From contig VSNO01000036.1 of NCBI GenBank assembly GCA_009774375.1, positions 1 through 29,860 of the forward strand: a stretch of DNA of 29,860 bases, read 5' to 3'. Both the position numbers and the translations under genes were made by a program. The DNA comes from Lachnospiraceae bacterium (GTDB lineage: Bacteria; Bacillota; Clostridia; Lachnospirales; Lachnospiraceae). Every line of letters starts with the position of its first letter. Positions within the stretch are counted from its first letter, which is position 1. The notes beneath the pieces were generated by a model that saw only the letters and a program-made list of their open reading frames with translations, was not told where the DNA came from and made no database searches. Of this stretch, positions 7,480-14,932 are shown piece by piece.

Positions 7480-9474
7480 ATGGACAGCTTTTTATCGGGA
7501 TATCCACACAGTTATGGAGGAACACCGGTCGGACAGGGATACACGGGAAATGTGAGCGTGACTGGGAGCGGAAGTGCGGGGGCTGGCGGCTCACAGGGAG
7601 TCGACGTGTCACAATTGCAGCCTGGCGATACCTTTCAGGGCGAGATCGTCTCTGTAAACGGCGAGGATGTGCAGATCAGGCTGACAAACGGCGACTACAT
7701 GGCGGCGAAGCTCGAGCGCGATGTGCAGGTGGCGATCGGACAGTTCATGAATCTGCAGGTGCAGTCCAACAAGGATAACAGAGTGGTGTTGAAGCCCGTC
7801 TATGACGGCAGGATGCAGATGCTGAGAGTGGGCGAGGCAGCGCTCAGGGCAGCGCATATGGCTGTCAGCGACAGGAACATGACACTCGTGTCAACTTTGC
7901 TGGAAAACGGCATGTCCATCAACAAGAACACGTTGATGCAGTTTAATCGTCTGACGCTGCAGAATCCGGGCGCAAGCATGGCGGATCTGATCAAGCTGAC
8001 GAAGCTGCAGCTCCCGGTCAACGACAACAGCCTCATGCAGCTCCAGAATTACCAGAATATGGAGCACCGGCTGCTTGACGGTATCAGGGAGGCTTCAGAT
8101 GAGATTTTAAAGCTCTATGACACGCTTGTCGGGAAAACGGCGGCGCAGGAGAGCCAGAATACGCCTGCGGGCAGTATGCCGGATACAGCGCAGGGCACGG
8201 TGTCCGGACAGACAGTACTGCCTGGACATGCAGTACTGGAAAACGGCGGAAAATTTATGGAACAGGTGCTCGTACTGCTCTCGGGGGAGGAGGGGACTGC
8301 AGAGGGAAAGCCAGCGGTTATGGAAGCTCCTTCTACAGAAGCAGGTCAGAGCGGTCAGGTCAGCCAGGGGACACAGACAGGTCAGGCGGGTCTGACAGAC
8401 GGTGGTCAGCATCTGTCTGCCGATCCGGCGGAAACTTCCGCGGGAAATCCTGTGGAAAATGGAGCTGCCGCAGGAAAGGGCGTATTGCAGGGACAGCCTG
8501 CTGCGGATCTTCTGGAGCGTGCAGATACTGCGGTCAAGGGTGCTCCGCAGGAGCCGTCCGTGGCGGAACAAACGGTATCACAGTCCTCAAAGCAGGGGAT
8601 AAATGCGGCGCATGACACGCAGCAGCCCGTGCCGCAGGATGCGGGAACGCTTGACACGTTACTGAACCAATTGAAGGGCGAGAAGCCCCAGACGCTTCCG
8701 AATAAGATCATTTCCCTGATCAGGGAAGGCGCCAGGGAGGGAAAACTCGGCCTTAAGGATGTAAAGCAGCTATTGATGGACAGCGATCTGGGAAAGCAGC
8801 TGACAACGGAGCAGAAAGCGGTCATATTCCGCTCGGAGCCGTTCAAGTCGATGCTCAGGAACGGGCTGCAGAAGCAGTGGACGCTGACGCCGCAGGAGCT
8901 GACACAGGAAGGTAAGGTAGAGGAGTTTTACCAGAAGCTTGCAAAGGAGAGCAGCCAGCTGACACGCATGATGAATGAGGCGGCACAGTCAGCCGGCCAG
9001 TCCGGGAACGGCGCACAGGCGCGCGCCATGGCAAATATCAGTGAGAATGTGGAGTTTATGAATCAGATGAACCAGGTGTTCAACTATGTCCAGCTTCCGC
9101 TGAAATTCAGCAATTCCCAGGCACATGGGGATCTGTACGTCTATACGAATAAAAAGAATATGGCGCGCAGGGACGGGATGCTCACGGCATTTCTGCATCT
9201 GGATATGGACAATCTGGGAGCTCTGGATGTGAGTATTTCCCTGCAGACAGAGAGAAATCAGGTCACTACAAAGTTTTATCTGGATGATGACGCGATCGCG
9301 CTGGTCGAGGGACATATCGACGAGCTGGCACAGCGGCTTTCCAGGAAAGGCTACCAGTGTAAGAATATGATACTCGAAAAGGAAGAGGACAAGACAGTGC
9401 TCGAGCGCATGGAGGAGCAGGTGGCAGGCGGAAACGCGGTGCTGGGATACAGGACTTTTGATACCCGTGCATGA
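7480..9474 (+). CDS. FliK-like protein (YlqG-type) with hook-length-control C-terminal domain
   Basis: This 664-residue protein is built like FliK, the flagellar hook-length ruler. A folded, beta-rich N-terminal part includes LQPGDTFQGEIVSVNGEDVQ (about 46-65). A long low-complexity middle (about 220-400) is rich in Gln, Gly, Ala, Ser and Pro. The C-terminal domain (about 538-640) contains PLKFSNSQAHGDLYVYTN, LDMDNLGALDVSISLQ and LSRKGYQCKNM, typical of the Flg_hook domain. No signal peptide or other flagellar gene is nearby. The next gene resembles the C-terminal part of FlhB, the natural partner of FliK, as in Bacillus ylqG-ylqH. The role of such orphan pairs is not established. GGAGGG (7468-7473) lies 6 nt before the start. 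Confidence 0.8.
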   Translation: MDSFLSGYPHSYGGTPVGQGYTGNVSVTGSGSAGAGGSQGVDVSQLQPGDTFQGEIVSVNGEDVQIRLTNGDYMAAKLERDVQVAIGQFMNLQVQSNKDNRVVLKPVYDGRMQMLRVGEAALRAAHMAVSDRNMTLVSTLLENGMSINKNTLMQFNRLTLQNPGASMADLIKLTKLQLPVNDNSLMQLQNYQNMEHRLLDGIREASDEILKLYDTLVGKTAAQESQNTPAGSMPDTAQGTVSGQTVLPGHAVLENGGKFMEQVLVLLSGEEGTAEGKPAVMEAPSTEAGQSGQVSQGTQTGQAGLTDGGQHLSADPAETSAGNPVENGAAAGKGVLQGQPAADLLERADTAVKGAPQEPSVAEQTVSQSSKQGINAAHDTQQPVPQDAGTLDTLLNQLKGEKPQTLPNKIISLIREGAREGKLGLKDVKQLLMDSDLGKQLTTEQKAVIFRSEPFKSMLRNGLQKQWTLTPQELTQEGKVEEFYQKLAKESSQLTRMMNEAAQSAGQSGNGAQARAMANISENVEFMNQMNQVFNYVQLPLKFSNSQAHGDLYVYTNKKNMARRDGMLTAFLHLDMDNLGALDVSISLQTERNQVTTKFYLDDDAIALVEGHIDELAQRLSRKGYQCKNMILEKEEDKTVLERMEEQVAGGNAVLGYRTFDTRA

Positions 9475-9507
9475 CGAAGGACATATATAATAGAAGGTGT
9501 TGGGGAG

Positions 9508-9819
9508 ATGGCAGGAGACAAGAACAAGAAGGTGAAGCAGGCAGTCGCACTGGAGTACGATCCGTCGGACAGTGCGCCCAGAGTGATCGCGATGGGCCGG
9601 GGAGCTGTCGCTGAGCGGATCATTGAGCAGGCAAAGCAGGCAGATGTGCCTGTCCACAGGGATGACAAACTGGCAGATACACTGTCAAAGCTGCAGATCG
9701 GGGACATGATACCGCCGGAGCTCTACGAGGTGGTGGCGGAGATCCTTATGTTTGTGGACAGCATGGACAAGATCAAGGCAAAGGTAAGCGCCTATCAGAA
9801 CAGTGTCAAAAAACAGTAA
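9508..9819 (+). CDS. FlhB C-terminal-domain-like protein (YlqH/FhlB-type)
   Basis: The 103 residues match the cytoplasmic substrate-switch domain of FlhB/YscU export proteins: VALEYDPSDSAPRVIAMGRG, then AERIIEQAKQADVPVHRDDKLADTL and a C-terminal IPPELYEVVAEIL segment. There are no membrane helices and the Asn-Pro-Thr-His autocleavage motif is missing, so it starts about where cleaved FlhB would begin. It follows the FliK-like gene by 33 nt, matching the known interaction of FliK with FlhB. It is a stand-alone member of the FhlB type rather than a true flagellar FlhB. Confidence 0.88.
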   Translation: MAGDKNKKVKQAVALEYDPSDSAPRVIAMGRGAVAERIIEQAKQADVPVHRDDKLADTLSKLQIGDMIPPELYEVVAEILMFVDSMDKIKAKVSAYQNSVKKQ

Positions 9820-9836
9820 GTTACAGGGGAGCGCGG

Positions 9837-10193
9837 ATGAATACCAGAAAAAAGGGTGCTGCGTATGAGCAGACTGCCATAGAATATCTACAGGGGCGGG
9901 GAGTGGTGATACTGGAGCACAATTATAGAAACCGCAGGGGCGAGATCGATATTATCGGGCGCGACGGCGAGTACACGGTGTTCTGCGAGGTCAAATACCG
10001 CAGGGACGACGCCAAAGGGGATCCCGCAGAGGCAGTGAACTATGGCAAACAGAGAACGATATGCAGGGTGGCGGACTATTACCGCATGATCCATCATATG
10101 GGAGATCTCACGCCTGTTCGGTATGATGTGATCGCGATCTGCGGTGAGGAGATCACATGGTATCAGAATGCGTTTGAGCATATTTATGGATAG
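9837..10193 (+). CDS. yraN: YraN family (UPF0102) nuclease-like protein
   Basis: This 118-residue protein belongs to the UPF0102/YraN family, which has a restriction-endonuclease-like fold and is often encoded near rnhB. The family pattern is present: an N-terminal GAAYEQTAIEYLQGRG, then NYRNRRGEIDIIGRDG (with the Glu-x-Asp pair) and FCEVKYRR (Glu-x-Lys). Together these make a PD-(D/E)XK-like active site. The substrate is not established; homology suggests a DNA role, perhaps in recombination or repair. AGGGGAG (9825-9831) precedes the ATG by 5 nt. Confidence 0.93.
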   Translation: MNTRKKGAAYEQTAIEYLQGRGVVILEHNYRNRRGEIDIIGRDGEYTVFCEVKYRRDDAKGDPAEAVNYGKQRTICRVADYYRMIHHMGDLTPVRYDVIAICGEEITWYQNAFEHIYG

Positions 10194-10249
10194 GAAGAGC
10201 GCGGCAGGATGATCATAGGATAAATCATAATAAAATATAGAAGGAAAGC

Positions 10250-11173
10250 ATGCGTATGGCAGAAAGTATTATCAGGGCTGGCGTCAGGGAAACCTGCAGG
10301 CTGCATTATGACAGCGGCAACAGGGAGATGGCATATTTCACTTTTGACGGTCTGGAGCAGACAGGGATCGTCGAGCATTTTTTTACGACGAGATATGGCG
10401 GGGTGAGCAGCGGTCATCTGTTTTCTCTGAATTTCAGTTACTCGCAGGGCGATATCACAGAAAATGTGGATGAAAACTTTAGAAGGGCGGCGGCGCATCT
10501 GGGGATGACGGGCGGCGATATCGTCTGCTCGCAGCAGACACACACCACAAACGTGCGCAAAGTGACTGCCGCCGACAGGGGAAAGGGAGTCGTCTGTGAG
10601 CGGGATTACACGGATGTGGACGGCCTTGTCACAAACGAAAAAGGGATCATTCTGGCAACTTTTTATGCGGACTGTGTGCCTCTTTTTATAGTGGATCCTG
10701 TGAATCAGGCGATCGGTCTGTCACACTCCGGCTGGCGCGGGACAGTCGGAAAGATGGGGAGAGTGACCCTTGACAAAATGCGGGAAGCGTATGGTACAAG
10801 ACCAGAGGATGTCAGAGTCGCGGTCGCACCCTCCATCTGTCAGGACTGCTATGAGGTGAGCGAGGATGTCGCGCTGGCTTTTGCGGAAGCTTTCGCGCGG
10901 GACGACGCTAAAGCTGTGGAATATCTTGTGCGGTATCAGCGGGATCATACGCAAAAGGACATTGAGAACTGTCTGATGTACCGAAAAGAGGATGGAAAAT
11001 ATCAGCTCGACCTGTGGTATGCAAATTTCAGGGTGTTTCGCGATGCGGGCGTGCCAGATCAGAATATCGAAGTGACAGATGTGTGTACCTGCTGTAATCC
11101 ATCGCTTTTGTTCAGCCACAGAGCCAGCGGGGGAAAGCGCGGCAATCTCGGGGCTTTTTTGATGCTGAAGTAA
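10250..11173 (+). CDS. pgeF: Peptidoglycan editing factor PgeF (YfiH/laccase-domain family)
   Basis: PgeF-family proteins (formerly multicopper polyphenol oxidase, YfiH/YlmD) remove wrongly incorporated residues in peptidoglycan precursors in E. coli; some members act on purine nucleosides. The metal ligands are visible: His98 (QQTHT), Cys142 (ADCVP) and His159 (SHSGWRGT), followed by CQDCYEV and the C-terminal CTCCNPSLLFSHRASGG. At 307 residues it is slightly long, with about 25 extra residues at the N-terminus. ATG 10256 is also possible and would be better spaced from AAGGA (10241-10245). Confidence 0.93.
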   Translation: MRMAESIIRAGVRETCRLHYDSGNREMAYFTFDGLEQTGIVEHFFTTRYGGVSSGHLFSLNFSYSQGDITENVDENFRRAAAHLGMTGGDIVCSQQTHTTNVRKVTAADRGKGVVCERDYTDVDGLVTNEKGIILATFYADCVPLFIVDPVNQAIGLSHSGWRGTVGKMGRVTLDKMREAYGTRPEDVRVAVAPSICQDCYEVSEDVALAFAEAFARDDAKAVEYLVRYQRDHTQKDIENCLMYRKEDGKYQLDLWYANFRVFRDAGVPDQNIEVTDVCTCCNPSLLFSHRASGGKRGNLGAFLMLK

Positions 11174-11220
11174 GATATATATTTAGAAATATTTGTTTGA
11201 GAGGGAGCGGTTAACGACAG

Positions 11221-11691
11221 ATGAGTGAGGAAAATCCAATAAAACCATATATACACCATGCGAAATATTATGAGACGGATCAGATGGGCATTGTTCACCA
11301 TTCCAACTATATCCGCTGGATGGAGGAGGCGAGGATGGACGCGATGAGCCAGTTTGGGATCTCTTACCGGAGCATGGAGGAGGGCGGGATCATCAGCCCG
11401 GTTGTCTCCGTGTCCTGCCAGTACAAAAGCATGGTGCATTTTGACGACACCGTGCAGATCCAGGTGAAGGTGATCAAGTACAACGGCGTGCGGCTTGATC
11501 TGGAATACGAGATGACGGACAAGGAGTCCGGGGAACTCCGCACCAGAGGGACAAGCACGCACTGTTTTCTGGATCGGGAGGGGCGTGTCATTTCATTGAA
11601 GCGCGACCGCCCTGAGATCGATGAGCGGTTTCGGCGTCTTTCAACAGGATTTGCGGTTCTGCAAAGCGGGAACGTGGATAGTAAAATATAG
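11221..11691 (+). CDS. YbgC/4HBT-type acyl-CoA thioesterase
   Basis: This is a hot-dog-fold thioesterase of 156 residues. The catalytic segment YYETDQMGIVHHSNYIRWME (about 16-35) has the expected nucleophile/base Asp20 and the His-x-x-Tyr pattern of the 4-hydroxybenzoyl-CoA thioesterase/YbgC family. These enzymes hydrolyse acyl-CoA esters; the chain length preferred here cannot be told. A GAGGGAG (11201-11207) lies somewhat far (13 nt) from the ATG. It is likely co-transcribed with the genes on both sides, but a functional link to the SWIM gene 16 nt downstream is not evident. Confidence 0.88.
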   Translation: MSEENPIKPYIHHAKYYETDQMGIVHHSNYIRWMEEARMDAMSQFGISYRSMEEGGIISPVVSVSCQYKSMVHFDDTVQIQVKVIKYNGVRLDLEYEMTDKESGELRTRGTSTHCFLDREGRVISLKRDRPEIDERFRRLSTGFAVLQSGNVDSKI

Positions 11692-11707
11692 AAAGGAATT
11701 GATATCA

Positions 11708-13186
11708 ATGAGAGAAGTAACAGAGCAGCAGATACTGGCAATGGCACCGAATCCGGCTGCGGCATCAAACGGCAGGAAGATATCCCAGAAGGGCGGATTT
11801 GTCAAGCTTGAGCGGACGCAGGATGACACGCTCTATATGGGGGAGTGTACGGGAAGCGGCAAGAACAACTATATCACGTCGGCGGATTACATAGATGAGG
11901 ATAACCCGGTGTTCCGCTGCACCTGTCCGAGCAGGCAGTTTCCGTGCAAGCACAGTCTGGCGCTGATGTATGAAATGCTTGCGAAAAAAGAGTTTGGGAT
12001 CTGTGAGGTTCCGGAGGATATCCTGAAGAAGCGCGAGAAGAAGCAGGCAAAGGAGAGTAAGGCGAACGAGGCTGCAAAACCGGAGAGTGAGATGACCGAG
12101 GAGGAGAAGCAGAAGGCCGAGAAGAAGAAGGCGTCTGCCGCAAGGACTGCGAAAAACGCAAAGGTGAAAAAATTGAAGTCCCAGCTTGAAGGGCTTGACA
12201 TGGTGGAGAAAGTGGTCAATGAACTGATGGCGGCAGGGCTTGGAACGATCGGCGGCGCCTCGCTCAAGACGTATCAGCAGCTTGCAAAGCAGATGGGCGA
12301 CTATTATCTGCCGGGACCGCAGAGACTGTGCAACCAGCTTTTGATCGAGATCACGGCGTTTCAGAAGGATCAGGACGAGGTGCACTACGACGCTGCGATC
12401 AGCGTGCTCGAGAAATTGTGGACCCTGATCAAAAAGTCGCGTCAGTACATCAACGAAAAGCTTGCGAATGATGATGTCGCTCTGGAGGATACGGTCCTGT
12501 ATGAGGAGCTTGGCGGTATCTGGAAGCTGTCCGAATTGGAAGAATTGGGAAAGAGCAAAAAGAATGCGGCTCTGATGCAGTTATCATTCTGGGTGACATT
12601 TGACGAGGCGCGGAAGGAATATATTGACACGGGCTGCTGGGCGGATCTGGACAGCGGGGAGATCTATATGAACTACAATTACCGGCCGCTGAAATCCCTG
12701 AAATATGTGAAGCAGGAGGATAGTGTCTTTGGCGTTGCGAAAGTACCGAGCGCGGTGTTCTATCCGGGTGACGGCAATGTCAGGGTCCGCTGGGACAGCG
12801 CGCAGATCCGGGAGTATGAGCAGGCGGATTACGATGCAGTATTCCAGCATGCAGTCCCCTCTGTCAAACAGGAGGCAAAGGCTGTCAAGAACTTTCTCAA
12901 AAACGCGATAACACAGCCCATGATGATCAAACTGATCGCCTTTAACAGGATCGGAAAAACGGACGGGGGTTACGTGCTGGCTGACAAAAATGACGACACA
13001 ATCCTGCTCGGAAATATGCCTGGAATGGAGGATACGACGCTGCGCCTCTCGATGCTTCCCAATGGCGGACTGCTCAGGGATCAGATACTCCTCGGCGCTT
13101 TTTATTATAACAGGGAGAATCGGAGGCTCATGGTGCAGCCGCTCAGTATTATCGCGCATGATACGGTGGTGCGCCTTCTGTACTGA
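11708..13186 (+). CDS. SWIM zinc-finger protein (YehQ-like)
   Basis: This 492-residue protein carries a SWIM zinc finger near its N-terminus: Cys71-x-Cys73, then Cys80-x-His82 (CTCPSRQFPCKHSLAL). SWIM domains bind nucleic acids or proteins. A highly charged Lys/Glu/Ala linker (about 103-165), probably helical, leads to a large C-terminal region of unknown fold. Proteins with this layout are encoded with MoxR ATPases and vWA proteins, for example E. coli YehQ in the yehL-yehM-yehP-yehQ region, and those partners follow here. ATG 11708 is chosen because AAAGGA (11692-11697) lies upstream and the protein then starts MREVTEQQIL; a start at 11621 would lie inside the thioesterase gene. Confidence 0.85.
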   Translation: MREVTEQQILAMAPNPAAASNGRKISQKGGFVKLERTQDDTLYMGECTGSGKNNYITSADYIDEDNPVFRCTCPSRQFPCKHSLALMYEMLAKKEFGICEVPEDILKKREKKQAKESKANEAAKPESEMTEEEKQKAEKKKASAARTAKNAKVKKLKSQLEGLDMVEKVVNELMAAGLGTIGGASLKTYQQLAKQMGDYYLPGPQRLCNQLLIEITAFQKDQDEVHYDAAISVLEKLWTLIKKSRQYINEKLANDDVALEDTVLYEELGGIWKLSELEELGKSKKNAALMQLSFWVTFDEARKEYIDTGCWADLDSGEIYMNYNYRPLKSLKYVKQEDSVFGVAKVPSAVFYPGDGNVRVRWDSAQIREYEQADYDAVFQHAVPSVKQEAKAVKNFLKNAITQPMMIKLIAFNRIGKTDGGYVLADKNDDTILLGNMPGMEDTTLRLSMLPNGGLLRDQILLGAFYYNRENRRLMVQPLSIIAHDTVVRLLY

Positions 13187-13266
13187 TGAATATAATACAT
13201 AGATTTGAATGACACATTGAAACAGATCCTAAATGAGTGATTCAGTAAATGAAGAGGTATGACAGG

Positions 13267-14844
13267 ATGAGACGCAGATTTAATATAACGGGATCCTGCA
13301 GTCCGCAGCGGCATTATATGGTGAGGCTTGATGACAGATTAAAAGCCATCAGGGAAAATTATGTGGATGAGGGAAGTTATTTTGTGATCAACAGGGGACG
13401 GCAGTACGGAAAGACGACGACGCTGAATGCGCTGGAAGAGTATCTAAAAGGAGAGTATCTTGTCCTGTCTTTGGATTTTCAACTGATGGGGACAAAAGAC
13501 TTTTCGGATGAGGTGATATTTGCAAATTCTTTTCGGAAAGATATTGCCATGGCGCTGGAAGATGTGGAGGATCAGACGGTTACTTTGCCGCGGACAGCAT
13601 CTGATGGTGGTGCGTATGGTTTAAAGGAACTTTTCATCGATCTGAGCAAAATGTGCGGGAACAGTCCGCGTCCGGTCGTGCTGATGATCGATGAGGTTGA
13701 CAGTGCGGGTAACAATCAGGTTTTTATCGACTTTCTGGCACAGCTCAGGGGATATTACCTCAAACGTGATAAAAGACCGATATTCCACTCCGTCATTCTG
13801 GCAGGTGTTTATAATATCAAGAATTTAAAATTGAAGCTGCGGCCTGAGTCAGAACATCAATATAACAGTCCATGGAATATGGCGGCTGATTTTAAAATAA
13901 ATATGAGTTTTTCTGTTGAACAGATTGCGTCCATGCTCAATGAGTATGAGACAGAGCACTGTACTGGAATGGATGTAAGGTCTGTGGCAGAAGAGATCTA
14001 TCAGTACACATCAGGGTATCCGGTGCTTGTTTCATCTATCTGCAAATATATTGATGAGGATATTGCTGCTGACGCAAGGGATGTCCAACTGAGCAGGGCA
14101 TGGTCAGAGGAAGGCGTGGCATGTGCGGTAAAGAGGATCTTAAAGGATAATCCTCCTCTATTTGAAGGCATGGCAAAGCAGCTTGACACATACAAGGATC
14201 TGCACAATATCATAGAGGACATTATATACCGCGGCAAGCGGATTCCTTTCAGCATGGAGGAGAGATCCATTCATCTCGGCGTCATGTTTGGATACCTGAA
14301 AGAGGAAAATGATCGTGTAGTGATCGCAAACCGTATTTTTGAGATGTGTCTGCTGAACATGTTCATGGCGAAAGAGGCCATCACCAGTGAGGTGTTTGCG
14401 AAAGGCGGGAGCGACAAGCCGCAGTTTATCAAAAACGGAAGACTGGACATGAAGCTGGTTCTCGAAAAATTTGTGGAATATTTTGATGAGATCTACAACA
14501 GGAAGGATGCAGGTTTCGTCGAAAAATACGGGCGCAAATTTTTCCTGCTATATCTGAAGCCGATCATCAACGGCACAGGAAATTATTACATTGAAGCACA
14601 GACGAGGGACGAGCGGCGGACGGATGTCATCGTGGATTATCTCGGGGAACAGTTTATCATAGAGTTGAAGATCTGGCACGGAAAGGAGTACAACGAGCGG
14701 GGTGAGCGGCAGCTCACGGATTATCTGGAATATTATCATAAGGATAAAGGGTACATGCTCAGTTTTAACTTTAACAAGGAAAAGGAAATCGGCGTCAAAG
14801 AGATCACTGTATGTGGTAAGACAATCGTAGAGGCTGTCGTGTAG
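13267..14844 (+). CDS. Predicted AAA-ATPase with C-terminal PD-(D/E)XK nuclease domain
   Basis: This 525-residue protein belongs to the widespread 'AAA-ATPase-like plus PDDEXK_9' family of Clostridia and Bacteroidetes. The N-terminus FNITGSCSPQRHYMV is typical. The P-loop NRGRQYGKTTT (42-52) and Walker B VVLMIDEVDS (Asp142-Glu143) are intact. Near the C-terminus, Asp453 (RTDVIVD) and Glu466-Leu-Lys468 (IIELKIW) form a PD-(D/E)XK site, followed by QLTDYLEYY. The cellular role of the family is unknown. ATG 13267 is preferred over 13249 because GAGG (13254-13257) precedes it by 9 nt and homologues start there. The gene is lower in G+C (23 of 60 on 13441-13500) than its neighbours, suggesting insertion. 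Confidence 0.87.
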   Translation: MRRRFNITGSCSPQRHYMVRLDDRLKAIRENYVDEGSYFVINRGRQYGKTTTLNALEEYLKGEYLVLSLDFQLMGTKDFSDEVIFANSFRKDIAMALEDVEDQTVTLPRTASDGGAYGLKELFIDLSKMCGNSPRPVVLMIDEVDSAGNNQVFIDFLAQLRGYYLKRDKRPIFHSVILAGVYNIKNLKLKLRPESEHQYNSPWNMAADFKINMSFSVEQIASMLNEYETEHCTGMDVRSVAEEIYQYTSGYPVLVSSICKYIDEDIAADARDVQLSRAWSEEGVACAVKRILKDNPPLFEGMAKQLDTYKDLHNIIEDIIYRGKRIPFSMEERSIHLGVMFGYLKEENDRVVIANRIFEMCLLNMFMAKEAITSEVFAKGGSDKPQFIKNGRLDMKLVLEKFVEYFDEIYNRKDAGFVEKYGRKFFLLYLKPIINGTGNYYIEAQTRDERRTDVIVDYLGEQFIIELKIWHGKEYNERGERQLTDYLEYYHKDKGYMLSFNFNKEKEIGVKEITVCGKTIVEAVV

Positions 14845-14932
14845 AGAGGGGGGATCCGATGCAGGCGCAGATTGTCACAAAAAATTTTAGAGATACGGGA
14901 TCTATGAGTTGGAGTTTTGGAGGATTTAATAT

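Noticed and set aside
7461..7778. Open frame overlapping the start of the FliK-like gene
   Set aside because: It is Arg/Trp/Gly-rich, shares the sequence in a different frame, has no domain, and the FliK-like frame explains the region.
11179..11192. ATATTT-AG-AAATAT palindrome upstream of the thioesterase gene
   Set aside because: The loop is only 2 nt and the sequence is pure A+T-rich; likely chance.
11621..11707. Earlier in-frame start for the SWIM gene
   Set aside because: It would overlap the thioesterase gene by 71 nt and lacks a good ribosome binding site; ATG 11708 has AAAGGA upstream.
13191..13196. Perfect TATAAT after the SWIM gene as a promoter for the AAA/nuclease gene
   Set aside because: No acceptable -35 box is found at 16-18 bp upstream and there is no extended -10, so it was not listed as a promoter.
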